Source of the DNA: Flagellimonas lutimaris
GTDB lineage: Bacteria; Bacteroidota; Bacteroidia; Flavobacteriales; Flavobacteriaceae
Assembly: GCF_003581615.1 (NCBI RefSeq)
Contig: NZ_QXFH01000070.1
Location: 186,001 to 250,000, forward strand
Length of the DNA stretch: 64,000 nt
Direction: 5' to 3'
A program made the position numbers and the translations under genes. Positions within the stretch are counted from its first letter, which is position 1. Every line of letters starts with the position of its first letter. The notes beneath the pieces were generated by a model. The model did not search any database, was not told the DNA's origin, and saw only the letters and a program-made list of their open reading frames with translations. This document shows positions 25,778-33,932 of this stretch, piece after piece.

Positions 25778-26440
25778 ATGACAGATTATACCCCGCAAAT
25801 CCATTGCATTAAAAACAAGCTGCTCCAAGCAAAGGTGAAAGATGATCTTTTTAAAGTTTTTTGAGCTGGCAGTCACAAATACGAAACAAATAGTCCAATA
25901 AGTATTTCGCAGATTGACGCTTTCGAACATTATTATGGAGTCCAACTACCTGAATGTTATAAATCCTTTTTATTACATATTGGAAGCGGTGGAAGGTCAT
26001 ACCTAAACTCCGGGGACGGACCATTCTTTGGAATTTATCCTTTTGGTGAAAATTTGGATGACTTAATTCACAACAATGTTGAGAAGCATTTAAAAAAGGA
26101 GTGCACACTACATCCGCATATTACGGAAACACAATGGGATGAATTGACGAACCCTTTTTACGAGGAAGACATTTCAGATGAAGATTATGAAGAATTGAAC
26201 GGTACACTTTATGGTGGAATATTGCCGCTTGGTTCACAAGGGTGTTCTTTTATCCACGCCCTTGTTTTGAATGGGCCTTATAGAGGTATGGTCGTGAACT
26301 TGGACAGAGGGGAGCTATCATCTCCGCAATTTTCAAAAGACCAAAACTTTTTGGATTGGTACGAACGTTGGCTCGATGAAATTATCTCGGGGAAATTGAT
26401 AACAACTTCCCCGAGCTGGGTCGGCTATCCAAAAAAATGA
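25778..26440 (+). pseudogene. SMI1/KNR4 family protein interrupted by an in-frame TGA
   Basis: A single frame runs from ATG 25778 to the TGA ending at 26440 with one internal stop, TGA at 25862-25864 (codon 29). Before it are residues MTDYTPQIHCIKNKLLQAKV..DDLFKVF; after it are AGSHKYETNSPISISQIDAFEHYYGVQLPECYKSFLLHIGSGG, a clear SMI1/KNR4 start. Relatives have FGA-SHKY here, so TGA probably replaces a Gly codon (GGA) by one base change. No in-frame ATG follows soon after the stop; a TTG at 26054 would lose most of the domain. It is either a recent nonsense pseudogene or a sequencing error. Such proteins are often immunity proteins of toxin systems, but no toxin gene is next to it. Confidence 0.8.
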
Positions 26441-26449
26441 AAATCTAGC

Positions 26450-26932
26450 TTACATAACCTCCATATCCTTCGGAACTTGAATATGCTTTCTAGTATCGGC
26501 TTTGGTCAAAATTTTAAAATCCTCCGATTTTTCCATGGATTCAAACGCTTCCAGGAATTGTTTGGGCAATCCCGTTAATTTCCTTTCTTTCAAATCAATC
26601 CAGGCGCCCATCATTTCACAACGCGCAAAATTTTTGCCATTGTGATCGTAAAAGTTGTGTCTGAACTCAAAAAACCTTCCGTCTTCGCTCATTCCAACAA
26701 ATTCCAATGAAACTTTTACCGGTCTGCCGGGAAATGCTTCTTTAAAATAATATACGTGCTCATAGAATACCACTGGACCAATGTTGTTTGCTGCCATACT
26801 TTTATGATTAAAGCCAAGCAGCCCCAGGTAGGCCATTCGAGTATGGCTCATAAAGTTAATATAGGCGGAATTCGCCAAGTGTCGATTAGCGTCGATATCG
26901 CTCCATCTAATCTCAAATTCTTTAAAAAACAT
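26450..26932 (-). CDS. Acyl-CoA thioesterase (4-hydroxybenzoyl-CoA thioesterase/FadM type)
   Basis: 160-residue hotdog-fold protein. The start FFKEFEIRWSDIDANRHLANSAYINFM contains the Asp of the WSDID motif and the NRHLANSAYINF helix typical of YbgC/FadM thioesterases. A second block, RFFEFRHNFYDHNGKNFARCEMMGAWIDL, completes the sheet. It hydrolyses acyl-CoA thioesters; chain preference is unknown. It is convergent with the SMI1 pseudogene (9 bp apart) and divergent from the nitronate monooxygenase gene. Confidence 0.88.
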   Translation of the reverse strand: MFFKEFEIRWSDIDANRHLANSAYINFMSHTRMAYLGLLGFNHKSMAANNIGPVVFYEHVYYFKEAFPGRPVKVSLEFVGMSEDGRFFEFRHNFYDHNGKNFARCEMMGAWIDLKERKLTGLPKQFLEAFESMEKSEDFKILTKADTRKHIQVPKDMEVM

Positions 26933-26946
26933 AGTGGGTTATTTTG

Positions 26947-26960
26947 TTATGCATGCATAA
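26947..26960. promoter_or_regulatory. Perfect 14-bp palindrome, possible operator
   Basis: TTATGCATGCATAA, a perfect inverted repeat, sits in the 117-bp gap between the divergent thioesterase and nitronate monooxygenase genes, 15 bp upstream of the thioesterase ATG. Its position suits a repressor or activator site. No regulator gene is adjacent. Confidence 0.35.
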
Positions 26961-26977
26961 TAATTGTAAAAATACCA

Positions 26978-26985
26978 TAGTTTTG
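26978..26985 (+). promoter_or_regulatory. Putative -7 promoter box for nitronate monooxygenase
   Basis: TAGTTTTG, full TAnnTTTG match, 64 bp before the ATG at 27050 and 18 bp after the palindrome. No matching -33 box at normal spacing. Confidence 0.35.
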
Positions 26986-27049
26986 ATAACTGATTCCAAT
27001 AAGGATGAAGAATTGTTCCTATTTTTAAACTTAGTTTAATACGAAACCC

Positions 27050-28027
27050 ATGAGCCAAAAAGCTGAATTCATCAAAAATCTATCACTTCCTGTCATTGCT
27101 GCCCCCATGTTCTTGATTTCGGGGCCAAAACTGGTAGTGGAATGTTGCAAAAATGGAATTGTAGGAACCTTTCCTGCCCTAAACCAACGTACCAGCGAGG
27201 GTTTCGAAGAATGGCTCATTCAAATAAAATCCGAGCTAAAAGCTTTTGAAGAGGAAACCGGTAAAAAAGCAGCTCCTTTTGGTGTAAACTTGGTAGTTCA
27301 CCCTACCAACCCTCGATTAGAAGCGGATGTAAAGCTTTGCGTGAAACACAAAGTACCTCTTGTCATTACTTCTTTAGGTGCTGTGAGCCAAGTAGTAGAC
27401 GCCATTCATAGTTACGGAGGATTGGTGTTCCACGACATCATCAAAAAGCGGCATGCCGAAAAAGCAGCCGAAGCTGGGGTAGATGGACTTATTTTAGTAT
27501 CTGCTGGAGCAGGGGGACACGGAGGTACCATAAACCCGATGAGTTTGGTGGCCGAAGTGAAAAAATTCTTCAACAAAACGATACTCCTTTCGGGATGCAT
27601 CAGTACTGGAAGAGATGTTGCTTCTGCCCTACAAATGGGAGCAGACCTAGCTTACATGGGCACCCGTTTTATCAACACGGAAGAAAGCAAGGCCACGGAA
27701 GAATATCGTAAAATGATTATGGATGCCGGAGCCGGTGATGTAATTTATACAGCGGCTATTTCGGGAGTTCCCGCTAACTTCTTGGCTGCAAGTCTAAATG
27801 CAGCGGGAATTTCTGAAGAAGATTTAAAAAAGGGTAGAAAAATAGATTTCGGCAAGGAACTCGATACCGAAGCCAAAGCATGGAAAACAATTTGGTCCGC
27901 CGGTCAAGGAGTAACCACCATAGACAATGTGCTGCCAGTATCAAATCTGGTCAATAACCTAAAAGGTGAATTTAAAATAGCCATAGAAGAGCAGGCCAAT
28001 CTTTTAAAAACCTATCCAAAGGAATAA
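27050..28027 (+). CDS. Nitronate monooxygenase (2-nitropropane dioxygenase family)
   Basis: 325-residue TIM-barrel flavoprotein that oxidises alkyl nitronates. Features are PVIAAPMFLISGP at the start, GVNLVVHPTNPR near 81, SAGAGGHGGTINPM (conserved His/Gly loop) near 150, the FMN phosphate region LLSGCISTGRDVASALQMGADLAYMGTRF near 183-211. Family members also include enoyl-ACP reductase FabK-like enzymes, so the natural substrate is not certain. It is followed after 3 bp by a YheT-type hydrolase. Confidence 0.85.
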   Translation: MSQKAEFIKNLSLPVIAAPMFLISGPKLVVECCKNGIVGTFPALNQRTSEGFEEWLIQIKSELKAFEEETGKKAAPFGVNLVVHPTNPRLEADVKLCVKHKVPLVITSLGAVSQVVDAIHSYGGLVFHDIIKKRHAEKAAEAGVDGLILVSAGAGGHGGTINPMSLVAEVKKFFNKTILLSGCISTGRDVASALQMGADLAYMGTRFINTEESKATEEYRKMIMDAGAGDVIYTAAISGVPANFLAASLNAAGISEEDLKKGRKIDFGKELDTEAKAWKTIWSAGQGVTTIDNVLPVSNLVNNLKGEFKIAIEEQANLLKTYPKE

Positions 28028-28030
28028 CCG

Positions 28031-28990
28031 ATGCCCCTAGTCAATTCCAACTATACCCCTCCCTTTCTTTTCAGAAATGGTCATTTTGCCACGATTTATT
28101 CGGGCATTATCCGTTCGGTGAACGGTGTGGTTCAAAAAAGGGAACGGCTAAATCTTTCCGATGGGGATTTTTTAGATCTGGATTGGAGCGATTCACAAAA
28201 TCCGACCAAAAAATTAGTAGTTCTACTGCATGGGTTAGAGGGAGATGCCCAACGCCCATACATAACCGGAAGCGCCAAAATTCTCAACCAAAATGGATAC
28301 GATGCCTGTGCCGTAAATTACCGTGGATGCAGTGGCGAACCCAACATAATGTACCGTTCTTATCATTCTGGAGCGACTGAAGATTTAATCGAAGTGCTAA
28401 ATCATATCCTAAACACTAGAAATTATTCCGAAATCCACTTGAAAGGATTTAGTCTGGGCGGAAATTTATTGCTCAAATATTTAGGTGAAGGAAACGATGT
28501 TCCAAAAGAACTGAAGGGCGCCGTTGCCGTATCCGTACCATGTAACCTTCACGATTCCTGTAAACAACTGCTCAGTACAAAGAACATGATGTATGCCATT
28601 CGGTTTAAAGGAAATTTATTGGGCAAGCTAAAGAAAAAACAACAGCTATTTCCTGAAAAAATCAGCGATAACGACATCAAAAAAATCAAGACGCTCAAGG
28701 ATTTTGATGACATTTATACCAGCAAGGCACACAATTTTAAGGACGCTTTAGACTACTACGAAAAGTCCAGCTCCTTACAATTTTTACCAAGTATCAATGT
28801 GCCCAGTTTAATCATTAATGCTAAGGATGATTCCTTTTTAGGCCCTGAATGTTATCCTGTAAAAGAAACCGATAACAATGTTAAACTATACCTGGAAACC
28901 CCCAGCTATGGTGGACATGTAGGTTTTTGGGGCAAGAACAATATCACCTATACGGAAAAGAGGGCTTTGGATTTTTTTGATTCCATTTAA
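28031..28990 (+). CDS. YheT-family alpha/beta hydrolase
   Basis: 319 residues. Nucleophile elbow GFSLGGNLLLKYLG (near 139-152), oxyanion region LLHGLEGDAQRPYI near 65, acid in IINAKDDSFLGPE near 265, and base His in YGGHVGFWG near 297. The start PFLFRNGHFATIYSGIIR matches the YheT/AB-hydrolase-4 family of probable esterases. It is 3 bp after the nitronate monooxygenase gene and likely shares its transcript. Substrate unknown. Confidence 0.88.
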   Translation: MPLVNSNYTPPFLFRNGHFATIYSGIIRSVNGVVQKRERLNLSDGDFLDLDWSDSQNPTKKLVVLLHGLEGDAQRPYITGSAKILNQNGYDACAVNYRGCSGEPNIMYRSYHSGATEDLIEVLNHILNTRNYSEIHLKGFSLGGNLLLKYLGEGNDVPKELKGAVAVSVPCNLHDSCKQLLSTKNMMYAIRFKGNLLGKLKKKQQLFPEKISDNDIKKIKTLKDFDDIYTSKAHNFKDALDYYEKSSSLQFLPSINVPSLIINAKDDSFLGPECYPVKETDNNVKLYLETPSYGGHVGFWGKNNITYTEKRALDFFDSI

Positions 28991-29105
28991 ATAAAGTGCT
29001 GACGGGCTTATTGTGAGGTACAAAACAAAATACACTCCAATTATTAGTCCCTAATTACCTATCTTAGTGCCTACATTTACACATACAAACTTCAATAGAA
29101 TCAGA

Positions 29106-29585
29106 ATGAAAAAAATTGTAATGGTCTTGGCTTTAGGTGCCTTGATAGCAAGTTGCGGTGGAAAAAAAGAAGAAAAGAAAGATGGTTTTGAGGTGAGCCG
29201 CACCAAAACTGAAGATAACAAAGCGCAAGCCAAAGAAGGTGTTCCCGTTGATTTGGACAACAAAGGTGTGGGACCCATAACCAGTGTGGATTTTCCTGCT
29301 GATATCAATGATGAAATGGCTGCACGCGGCAAAGCTAAATTTGATGCCATTTGTGTTGCATGCCATATGATAGACCAACGAATGATCGGTCCTGCATTAA
29401 AAGGAGTTTATGATAGAAGAAGTCCAGAATGGGTAATGAACATGATCCTGAATCCTGATGGGATGCTAAAAGAAGACCCAATTGCCAAAGCTTTATTGAA
29501 AGAATACAACAATGCAATAATGCTTAACCAAAATTTGACCGAGGACGAGGCCAGAGATGTTGCTGAGTATTTGAGAACACTCTAA
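29106..29585 (+). CDS. c-type cytochrome lipoprotein
   Basis: 159 residues from the ATG at 29106, chosen over an ATG at 29067 because it gives a lipoprotein signal (VLALGALIASC, Cys17). After a charged linker (18-70) comes one class I cytochrome c domain with CVACH (Cys83, Cys86, His87) and probable axial Met139 in NNAIMLNQNLTEDEARDVAEYLR. It would be an electron carrier anchored to the periplasmic face of a membrane. No oxidase or denitrification gene is adjacent. A strong terminator follows. Confidence 0.92.
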   Translation: MKKIVMVLALGALIASCGGKKEEKKDGFEVSRTKTEDNKAQAKEGVPVDLDNKGVGPITSVDFPADINDEMAARGKAKFDAICVACHMIDQRMIGPALKGVYDRRSPEWVMNMILNPDGMLKEDPIAKALLKEYNNAIMLNQNLTEDEARDVAEYLRTL

Positions 29586-29608
29586 CAAACCAACCCATTA
29601 TATTAGAG

Positions 29609-29643
29609 AGCTGCTGTTTTGCAATAAAACAGCAGCTTTTTTT
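29609..29643 (+). terminator. Intrinsic terminator after the cytochrome gene
   Basis: Perfect 12-bp stem AGCTGCTGTTTT / AAAACAGCAGCT with a GCAAT loop, followed by TTTTTTT. Ends the cytochrome transcript 22 bp before the next start. Confidence 0.9.
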
Positions 29644-29664
29644 ATCTTAATAGAAATTTAGGTA

Positions 29665-30372
29665 ATGGAAAAAATAATATTATCAGCTCTTTGTTTACTA
29701 TTCGCTCCTCTTGTACATGCACAAGATTTATATGGCGCATGGACCACCATAGAATCCAACGATGAAGGAATCCAAGTGGAACATACCCATACATTTACAA
29801 AAGGTTTCTTTTCCGAAGCTATTTTTGAAAAGGCCAACGGAAATTTTGTGGGAACCAATGGAGGCAGTTACACATTAAATGGTGAAACGATCGACTTCTT
29901 ATACGAATTTTCTACCCAAAACCCTGAATTGGTCGGGGAGACTAAATCCAAGTCGTACCGCATTAAAAATGACATCCTTGAATTAGGCGAAATGACATGG
30001 GTCCAAATGGATGATGGAACCCCAGGTGACCTTTTCGGAGCATGGCTGATATCTGGCAGAAAACGAGACGGTAAAATTGTACAGCGAGATACTTCGGGAC
30101 CTAGAAAAACCATGAAAATATTGTCCGGAACCAGATTTCAATGGATTGCCTATAATATAGAAACTAAGGAGTTTATGGGTACCGGTGGGGGAACCTATAC
30201 CACAATTGATGGCAAATACACCGAAAACATAGGTTTCTTTTCCCGCGATGATTCGAGAGTAGGTGCAAGTTTAGAGTTCAATTATGAGTTAAAGGATGGC
30301 GATTGGCATCACTCGGGATTAAGCAGTAAGGGCAAACCAATTTACGAGGTGTGGAGCAAAAGAACTCAATAG
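29665..30372 (+). CDS. Secreted protein with two lipocalin-like repeats
   Basis: 235 residues with signal peptide (cleavage near HAQ, residue 20). The mature protein is an internal duplication: repeat 1 begins LYGAWTTIESN and repeat 2 begins LFGAWLISGRK near residue 123; each continues with a strand ending FVGTNGGSYT or FMGTGGGTYT, and each ends in a short LELGEMTWV or IYEVWSK strand. This recalls lipocalin-like or bacterial beta-barrel modules. No catalytic residue is evident. I cannot assign a function. Confidence 0.65.
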   Translation: MEKIILSALCLLFAPLVHAQDLYGAWTTIESNDEGIQVEHTHTFTKGFFSEAIFEKANGNFVGTNGGSYTLNGETIDFLYEFSTQNPELVGETKSKSYRIKNDILELGEMTWVQMDDGTPGDLFGAWLISGRKRDGKIVQRDTSGPRKTMKILSGTRFQWIAYNIETKEFMGTGGGTYTTIDGKYTENIGFFSRDDSRVGASLEFNYELKDGDWHHSGLSSKGKPIYEVWSKRTQ

Positions 30373-30403
30373 AAACAATATTGTTTATTGATTTAACAAC
30401 CTA

Positions 30404-30431
30404 ATTGATTGGGGACTCCATCAATTTTTTT
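30404..30431 (+). terminator. Intrinsic terminator
   Basis: Stem ATTGATTGG / CCATCAAT with one bulged T, small loop, then TTTTTTT. It separates the two-repeat secreted protein from the META lipoprotein operon. Confidence 0.7.
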
Positions 30432-30469
30432 AGTATTTTACTGACACATTAACCATTAATTTCTGTAGA

Positions 30470-30889
30470 ATGAAAACCTCAGTCATGCTGTTTTTCTTGG
30501 CTATTCTTTTAGCTGAATCTTGTAACAGCAATAAATCAAACGAAGAAGCATTGTACGGCCCAACATGGGAACTGGAATATATTTCTGGTCCCCGTATTGC
30601 TTTTGAAGGTCTATTCCCCAATAAAAAACCACAAATTGCCTTCAACAAAGAATCCGGTGAAGTATTTGGAACAGATAGCTGTAATGGATACACGGCAGAT
30701 TATAAACTGGAAGGCAATTCCATTTCTTTTGGAGAACCTGGACCAACAACCATGATGTTCTGTGGTGGAAGCGAGCGCCAATTCTTGGAAATGATGAAGA
30801 AAATTGACGGCTATGCTCTAGAAGATGGCAAACTCAATCTATTGATTGGAGAAATACCTATGATGCGATTCAAAAAAGTGGAGCCATGA
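30470..30889 (+). CDS. META-domain lipoprotein (HslJ-like)
   Basis: 139 residues. Lipoprotein signal with Cys18 (FFLAILLAESCNSNKS). Residues 28-137 form a META domain: GPTWELEYI, GEVFGTDSCNGYTADYKLEG (the conserved CNGY turn), MMFCGGSERQFLEMMKKIDGYALEDGKLNLLI. META domains occur in HslJ and in secreted proteins linked to envelope stress; the molecular role is unclear. Its stop overlaps the next META gene by 4 bp, so the two are coupled. Confidence 0.85.
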   Translation: MKTSVMLFFLAILLAESCNSNKSNEEALYGPTWELEYISGPRIAFEGLFPNKKPQIAFNKESGEVFGTDSCNGYTADYKLEGNSISFGEPGPTTMMFCGGSERQFLEMMKKIDGYALEDGKLNLLIGEIPMMRFKKVEP

Positions 30890-31713
30890 AAAATATACTC
30901 ATCCTAAGCTGTGCCTTTTTTTTGTTTTTCGGTTGCGTAGAAAAGAAAAAACAAGAATCTTCTGAACCAGAGGCAATGGAAGAAGAGTCAATAACAGATA
31001 CCGTTCAAGTGGAAGAAAAAGTAAGGAAACTGGAGCCGATTGCCATGGAAATTGACGGCAGTTATTTTAAAGCAACGGGTACAGAACCGTTTTGGGGACT
31101 CAAAATCTACGACAACAAAGTTGAGCTTCAGACCATGGAGGACACTATACAAACACCTCCTACGGAACCCATTAAAGCTCAGGATTCCAACATTGCCATG
31201 TATCGAATCCAAACCGAGGCCACTTTGTTAGACATTATTATCGCACATAAGGAATGTACCAATGCCATGTCGGGCCAAATTTCACCTTATACGGTGACTA
31301 TTTCCTATAAATCTACAGGTGGTGACGAAACCCAAGTTTTCGAGGGCTGTGGTTCTTATATTACCGATTATAGGCTACATGATATCTGGGTATTGGAGGA
31401 AATGAAAGGTGCAACCGTATCCAAAGAAGATTTCAACGGAACAGATGTTCCCAATATGGAAGTCAACATCAATAACAATAAATTTTCTTGGTTCTCGGGC
31501 TGCAATCGAATGACAGGGAGTCTTTTTTACGAAAAAGATGTGCTGCGATTTACCCAAGTGGCATCTACACGAATGGCATGCCCAAATATGGAAAAAGAAT
31601 CCGAGTTCTTGACCGCACTACAGAGTAGTACAACATATGAAGTTGAAAACAACCGGCTTTACCTCTCCAATGGGTCTGAAGAAAATCTTCTAGTATTTAA
31701 AAAAATAGATTGA
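30886..31713 (+). CDS. Lipoprotein with COG3650-like and META domains
   Basis: 275 residues. Lipoprotein signal ending FFLFFGC (Cys17), acidic linker (20-45), a COG3650-like domain at about 55-155 (GTEPFWGLKIYDNKVELQT, LLDIIIAHKECTNAMSGQIS, TQVFEGCGSYI), then a META domain at about 160-273 (DIWVLEEMKGA, FSWFSGCNRMTGSLFY, TRMACPNMEKESEFLTAL). It continues from the previous META gene by ATGA overlap and is followed 2 bp later by a DinB protein. Fusion of these two envelope domains is known in proteobacterial proteins, as I recall; a function is not established. Confidence 0.8.
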   Translation: MKNILILSCAFFLFFGCVEKKKQESSEPEAMEEESITDTVQVEEKVRKLEPIAMEIDGSYFKATGTEPFWGLKIYDNKVELQTMEDTIQTPPTEPIKAQDSNIAMYRIQTEATLLDIIIAHKECTNAMSGQISPYTVTISYKSTGGDETQVFEGCGSYITDYRLHDIWVLEEMKGATVSKEDFNGTDVPNMEVNINNNKFSWFSGCNRMTGSLFYEKDVLRFTQVASTRMACPNMEKESEFLTALQSSTTYEVENNRLYLSNGSEENLLVFKKID

Positions 31714-31715
31714 TT

Positions 31716-32312
31716 ATGAAAAAACTATCCTTTTTATTCATCTTTTTTATTTTAATAATGCACCACCAAATTCAAGCACAAGAAATGGACCTCCCTTATA
31801 AAGAAATACCTGCCTATCCCTCCGATTATTCCTCGGGCAATTTAGTATCCAGAATGATTGATGGTTTAGGGTATCGGTACTACTGGGCAACAGAAGGATT
31901 GACCGAAAAAGACTTGAAGTACAAACCTTCGGAAGATGGACGAACCATCTTGGAAACTTTGGAACATATCCATGTGATGTCCAACAATATTTTATTGGCC
32001 CCAGATGCGAAGCCGTATGAAATACCCAAGAATCCCCCAAAATATTCTTACGAAGAACTCCGTGCCCTAACATTGCAAAACATAAAGGCCGCGACCCTAA
32101 AAATCTTGGGCAAAAGCTCCCAAGAAATGGAAGGTTTTAAAGTGGTTTTTAAACAAGGAGACAGAACATCAGAGTTTCCATATTGGAACATGATCAATGG
32201 TATGATTTCAGATTGCATTCATCATACGGGCCAAATTGTATTGATGCGCCGTGCAAGCGGAAACCCACAGAATCCGAATGTAAATGTATTTTTGGGTAAG
32301 ACAAGAGATTAA
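31716..32312 (+). CDS. Secreted DinB family protein
   Basis: 198 residues from ATG 31716 with a signal peptide (cleavage near IQAQ, residue 20), so unlike the DinB protein at 23793 this one is exported. DinB fold: LGYRYYWATEGLTEKDLKYKPS, LETLEHIHVMSNNIL (first His), and DCIHHTGQIVLMRRASGNP (C-terminal His pair). The three metal-site His suggest a working metal site, function unknown. Third gene of the META operon. Confidence 0.85.
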   Translation: MKKLSFLFIFFILIMHHQIQAQEMDLPYKEIPAYPSDYSSGNLVSRMIDGLGYRYYWATEGLTEKDLKYKPSEDGRTILETLEHIHVMSNNILLAPDAKPYEIPKNPPKYSYEELRALTLQNIKAATLKILGKSSQEMEGFKVVFKQGDRTSEFPYWNMINGMISDCIHHTGQIVLMRRASGNPQNPNVNVFLGKTRD

Positions 32313-32323
32313 ACAAGTCCCTT

Positions 32324-33850
32324 TTAATTGTCCACCACAACCTTATAGGTAGGGTCTTCCAAAACGTTTACCTCGATAATATCATCCGCATTCGATAACA
32401 ATCGCCTACAGTCGCGGCTTAAATGCTTCAGGTGTACTTTTTTGCCCACTTTTCGGTAACGCTCGGTAATTTTGTTTACAGCCTCAATGGCAGACATATC
32501 TACCAATCTGCTTTCTGCAAAGTCGATAACCACGTCTTCTGGGTCGTTCAACACATCAAACTTTTCTGCAAACATGGTAGTACTGCCGAAAAACAAAGGA
32601 CCATAGATCTCATAATGTTTTACCCCTTCATCATCAATGCTTTTTCTGGCACGGATACGTTTTGCATTGTCCCATGCAAATACCAAGGCAGAAATAATAA
32701 CCCCTACCAAAACGGCCAAGGCCAAATTATGAAGGAAAACCGTTACTAAAGTAACGAGCACCATCACCAAAACATCGGATTTTGGCATTCTGCGGAAGGT
32801 TTTTAAACTCGCCCATTCGAAGGTTCCCAAAGCGACCATGATCATAAGCCCAGTAAGTGCAGCCATCGGTACTTTTTCAATCAGACCAGAACCAAACATA
32901 ATGAATACCAAAAGCATCAATGCGGCAAAAATTCCAGAAAGTCTTGCTCTCGCTCCATTCGAAGTGTTTATTAAACTTTGTCCGATCATGGCGCAACCGC
33001 CCATTCCAGAGAAAAGTCCAGAGAGAATATTGGCTGTCCCTTGTGCAACAGCTTCTTTGTTGCCCCTACCACGAGTTTCTGTGATTTCATCCACAATGTT
33101 CAAGGTCAACAAACTTTCAATCAAACCAACACCCGCCATTATTGCGGCGAAGGGAAATATAATTTGTAAAGTTTCCCAAGTAAATGGAAGATCAGGAATG
33201 TGAAAAGGAGGAAATGTTCCTTGAATGGAAGCAATATCTCCAATAGTTCGGGTATCCAATCCAAAGAAAAACACAATACCAAACACCAATAGAATGGCGG
33301 CCAAAGATGCCGGAACCACTTTGGTCAATTTAGGGAGCCCCCATATCACTACCATGGTCAACAGCACCAATCCCAAGAAAATATACAAAGTACTTCCACT
33401 CAACCATTCACCATCCACAGTTTGAAACTGGCTCATCTGCGACATAAAAATAATTACCGCCAAACCGTTCACAAAGCCAAATATTACGGGGTGCGGTACC
33501 AAACGCATCAATTTGCCAAGTCGAAGAAAACCGGCCAGCATCTGCATAATTCCTGCAAGAATTACCGTTGCAAAAACATATTCCACTCCATACTGCTGGG
33601 CCAAACTAACAATCACAACAGCTACGGCACCAGTGGCGCCAGAAATCATTCCCGGTCTACCTCCCAAAATTGAGGTAACCAAACCCATAACAAAAGCGGC
33701 ATACAAACCAGTTAGGGGAGACAAACCTGCAATAAAGGCAAATGCAATAGCTTCGGGCACCAAGGCTAGTGCCACGGTTAAGCCCGATAAAATTTCTGTG
33801 CGATAGTTTACTTTTTGTGAAAAATCAAAAAGGTTGAGATACTTTTTCAT
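32324..33850 (-). CDS. SulP family anion transporter with STAS domain
   Basis: 508 residues. The core (about 15-395) has ten or more membrane segments with SulP motifs PEAIAFAFIAGLSPLTGLYAAF, ISGATGAVAVVIVSL and GQSLINTSNGARARLSGIF; the C-terminal STAS domain (about 415-505) has VVIDFAESRLVDMSAIEAV. SulP proteins move sulfate, bicarbonate or other anions; the ion cannot be told here. A second, different SulP gene is at 62480. It converges with the META/DinB operon. Confidence 0.93.
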   Translation of the reverse strand: MKKYLNLFDFSQKVNYRTEILSGLTVALALVPEAIAFAFIAGLSPLTGLYAAFVMGLVTSILGGRPGMISGATGAVAVVIVSLAQQYGVEYVFATVILAGIMQMLAGFLRLGKLMRLVPHPVIFGFVNGLAVIIFMSQMSQFQTVDGEWLSGSTLYIFLGLVLLTMVVIWGLPKLTKVVPASLAAILLVFGIVFFFGLDTRTIGDIASIQGTFPPFHIPDLPFTWETLQIIFPFAAIMAGVGLIESLLTLNIVDEITETRGRGNKEAVAQGTANILSGLFSGMGGCAMIGQSLINTSNGARARLSGIFAALMLLVFIMFGSGLIEKVPMAALTGLMIMVALGTFEWASLKTFRRMPKSDVLVMVLVTLVTVFLHNLALAVLVGVIISALVFAWDNAKRIRARKSIDDEGVKHYEIYGPLFFGSTTMFAEKFDVLNDPEDVVIDFAESRLVDMSAIEAVNKITERYRKVGKKVHLKHLSRDCRRLLSNADDIIEVNVLEDPTYKVVVDN

Positions 33851-33870
33851 GGCTTCTTTCTTGAAGCGGG

Positions 33871-33878
33871 CAAAAATA
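33871..33878 (-). promoter_or_regulatory. Putative -7 promoter box for the SulP gene
   Basis: TATTTTTG followed by C on the minus strand, full TAnnTTTG match, about 20 bp before the ATG at 33850. A TTAG lies near the -33 position, one base off TTTG. Confidence 0.45.
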
Positions 33879-33932
33879 GTATTATTAAATGCAAGACCCT
33901 AATCGACTGGAAATTTTTAAGGATTTGATAAT

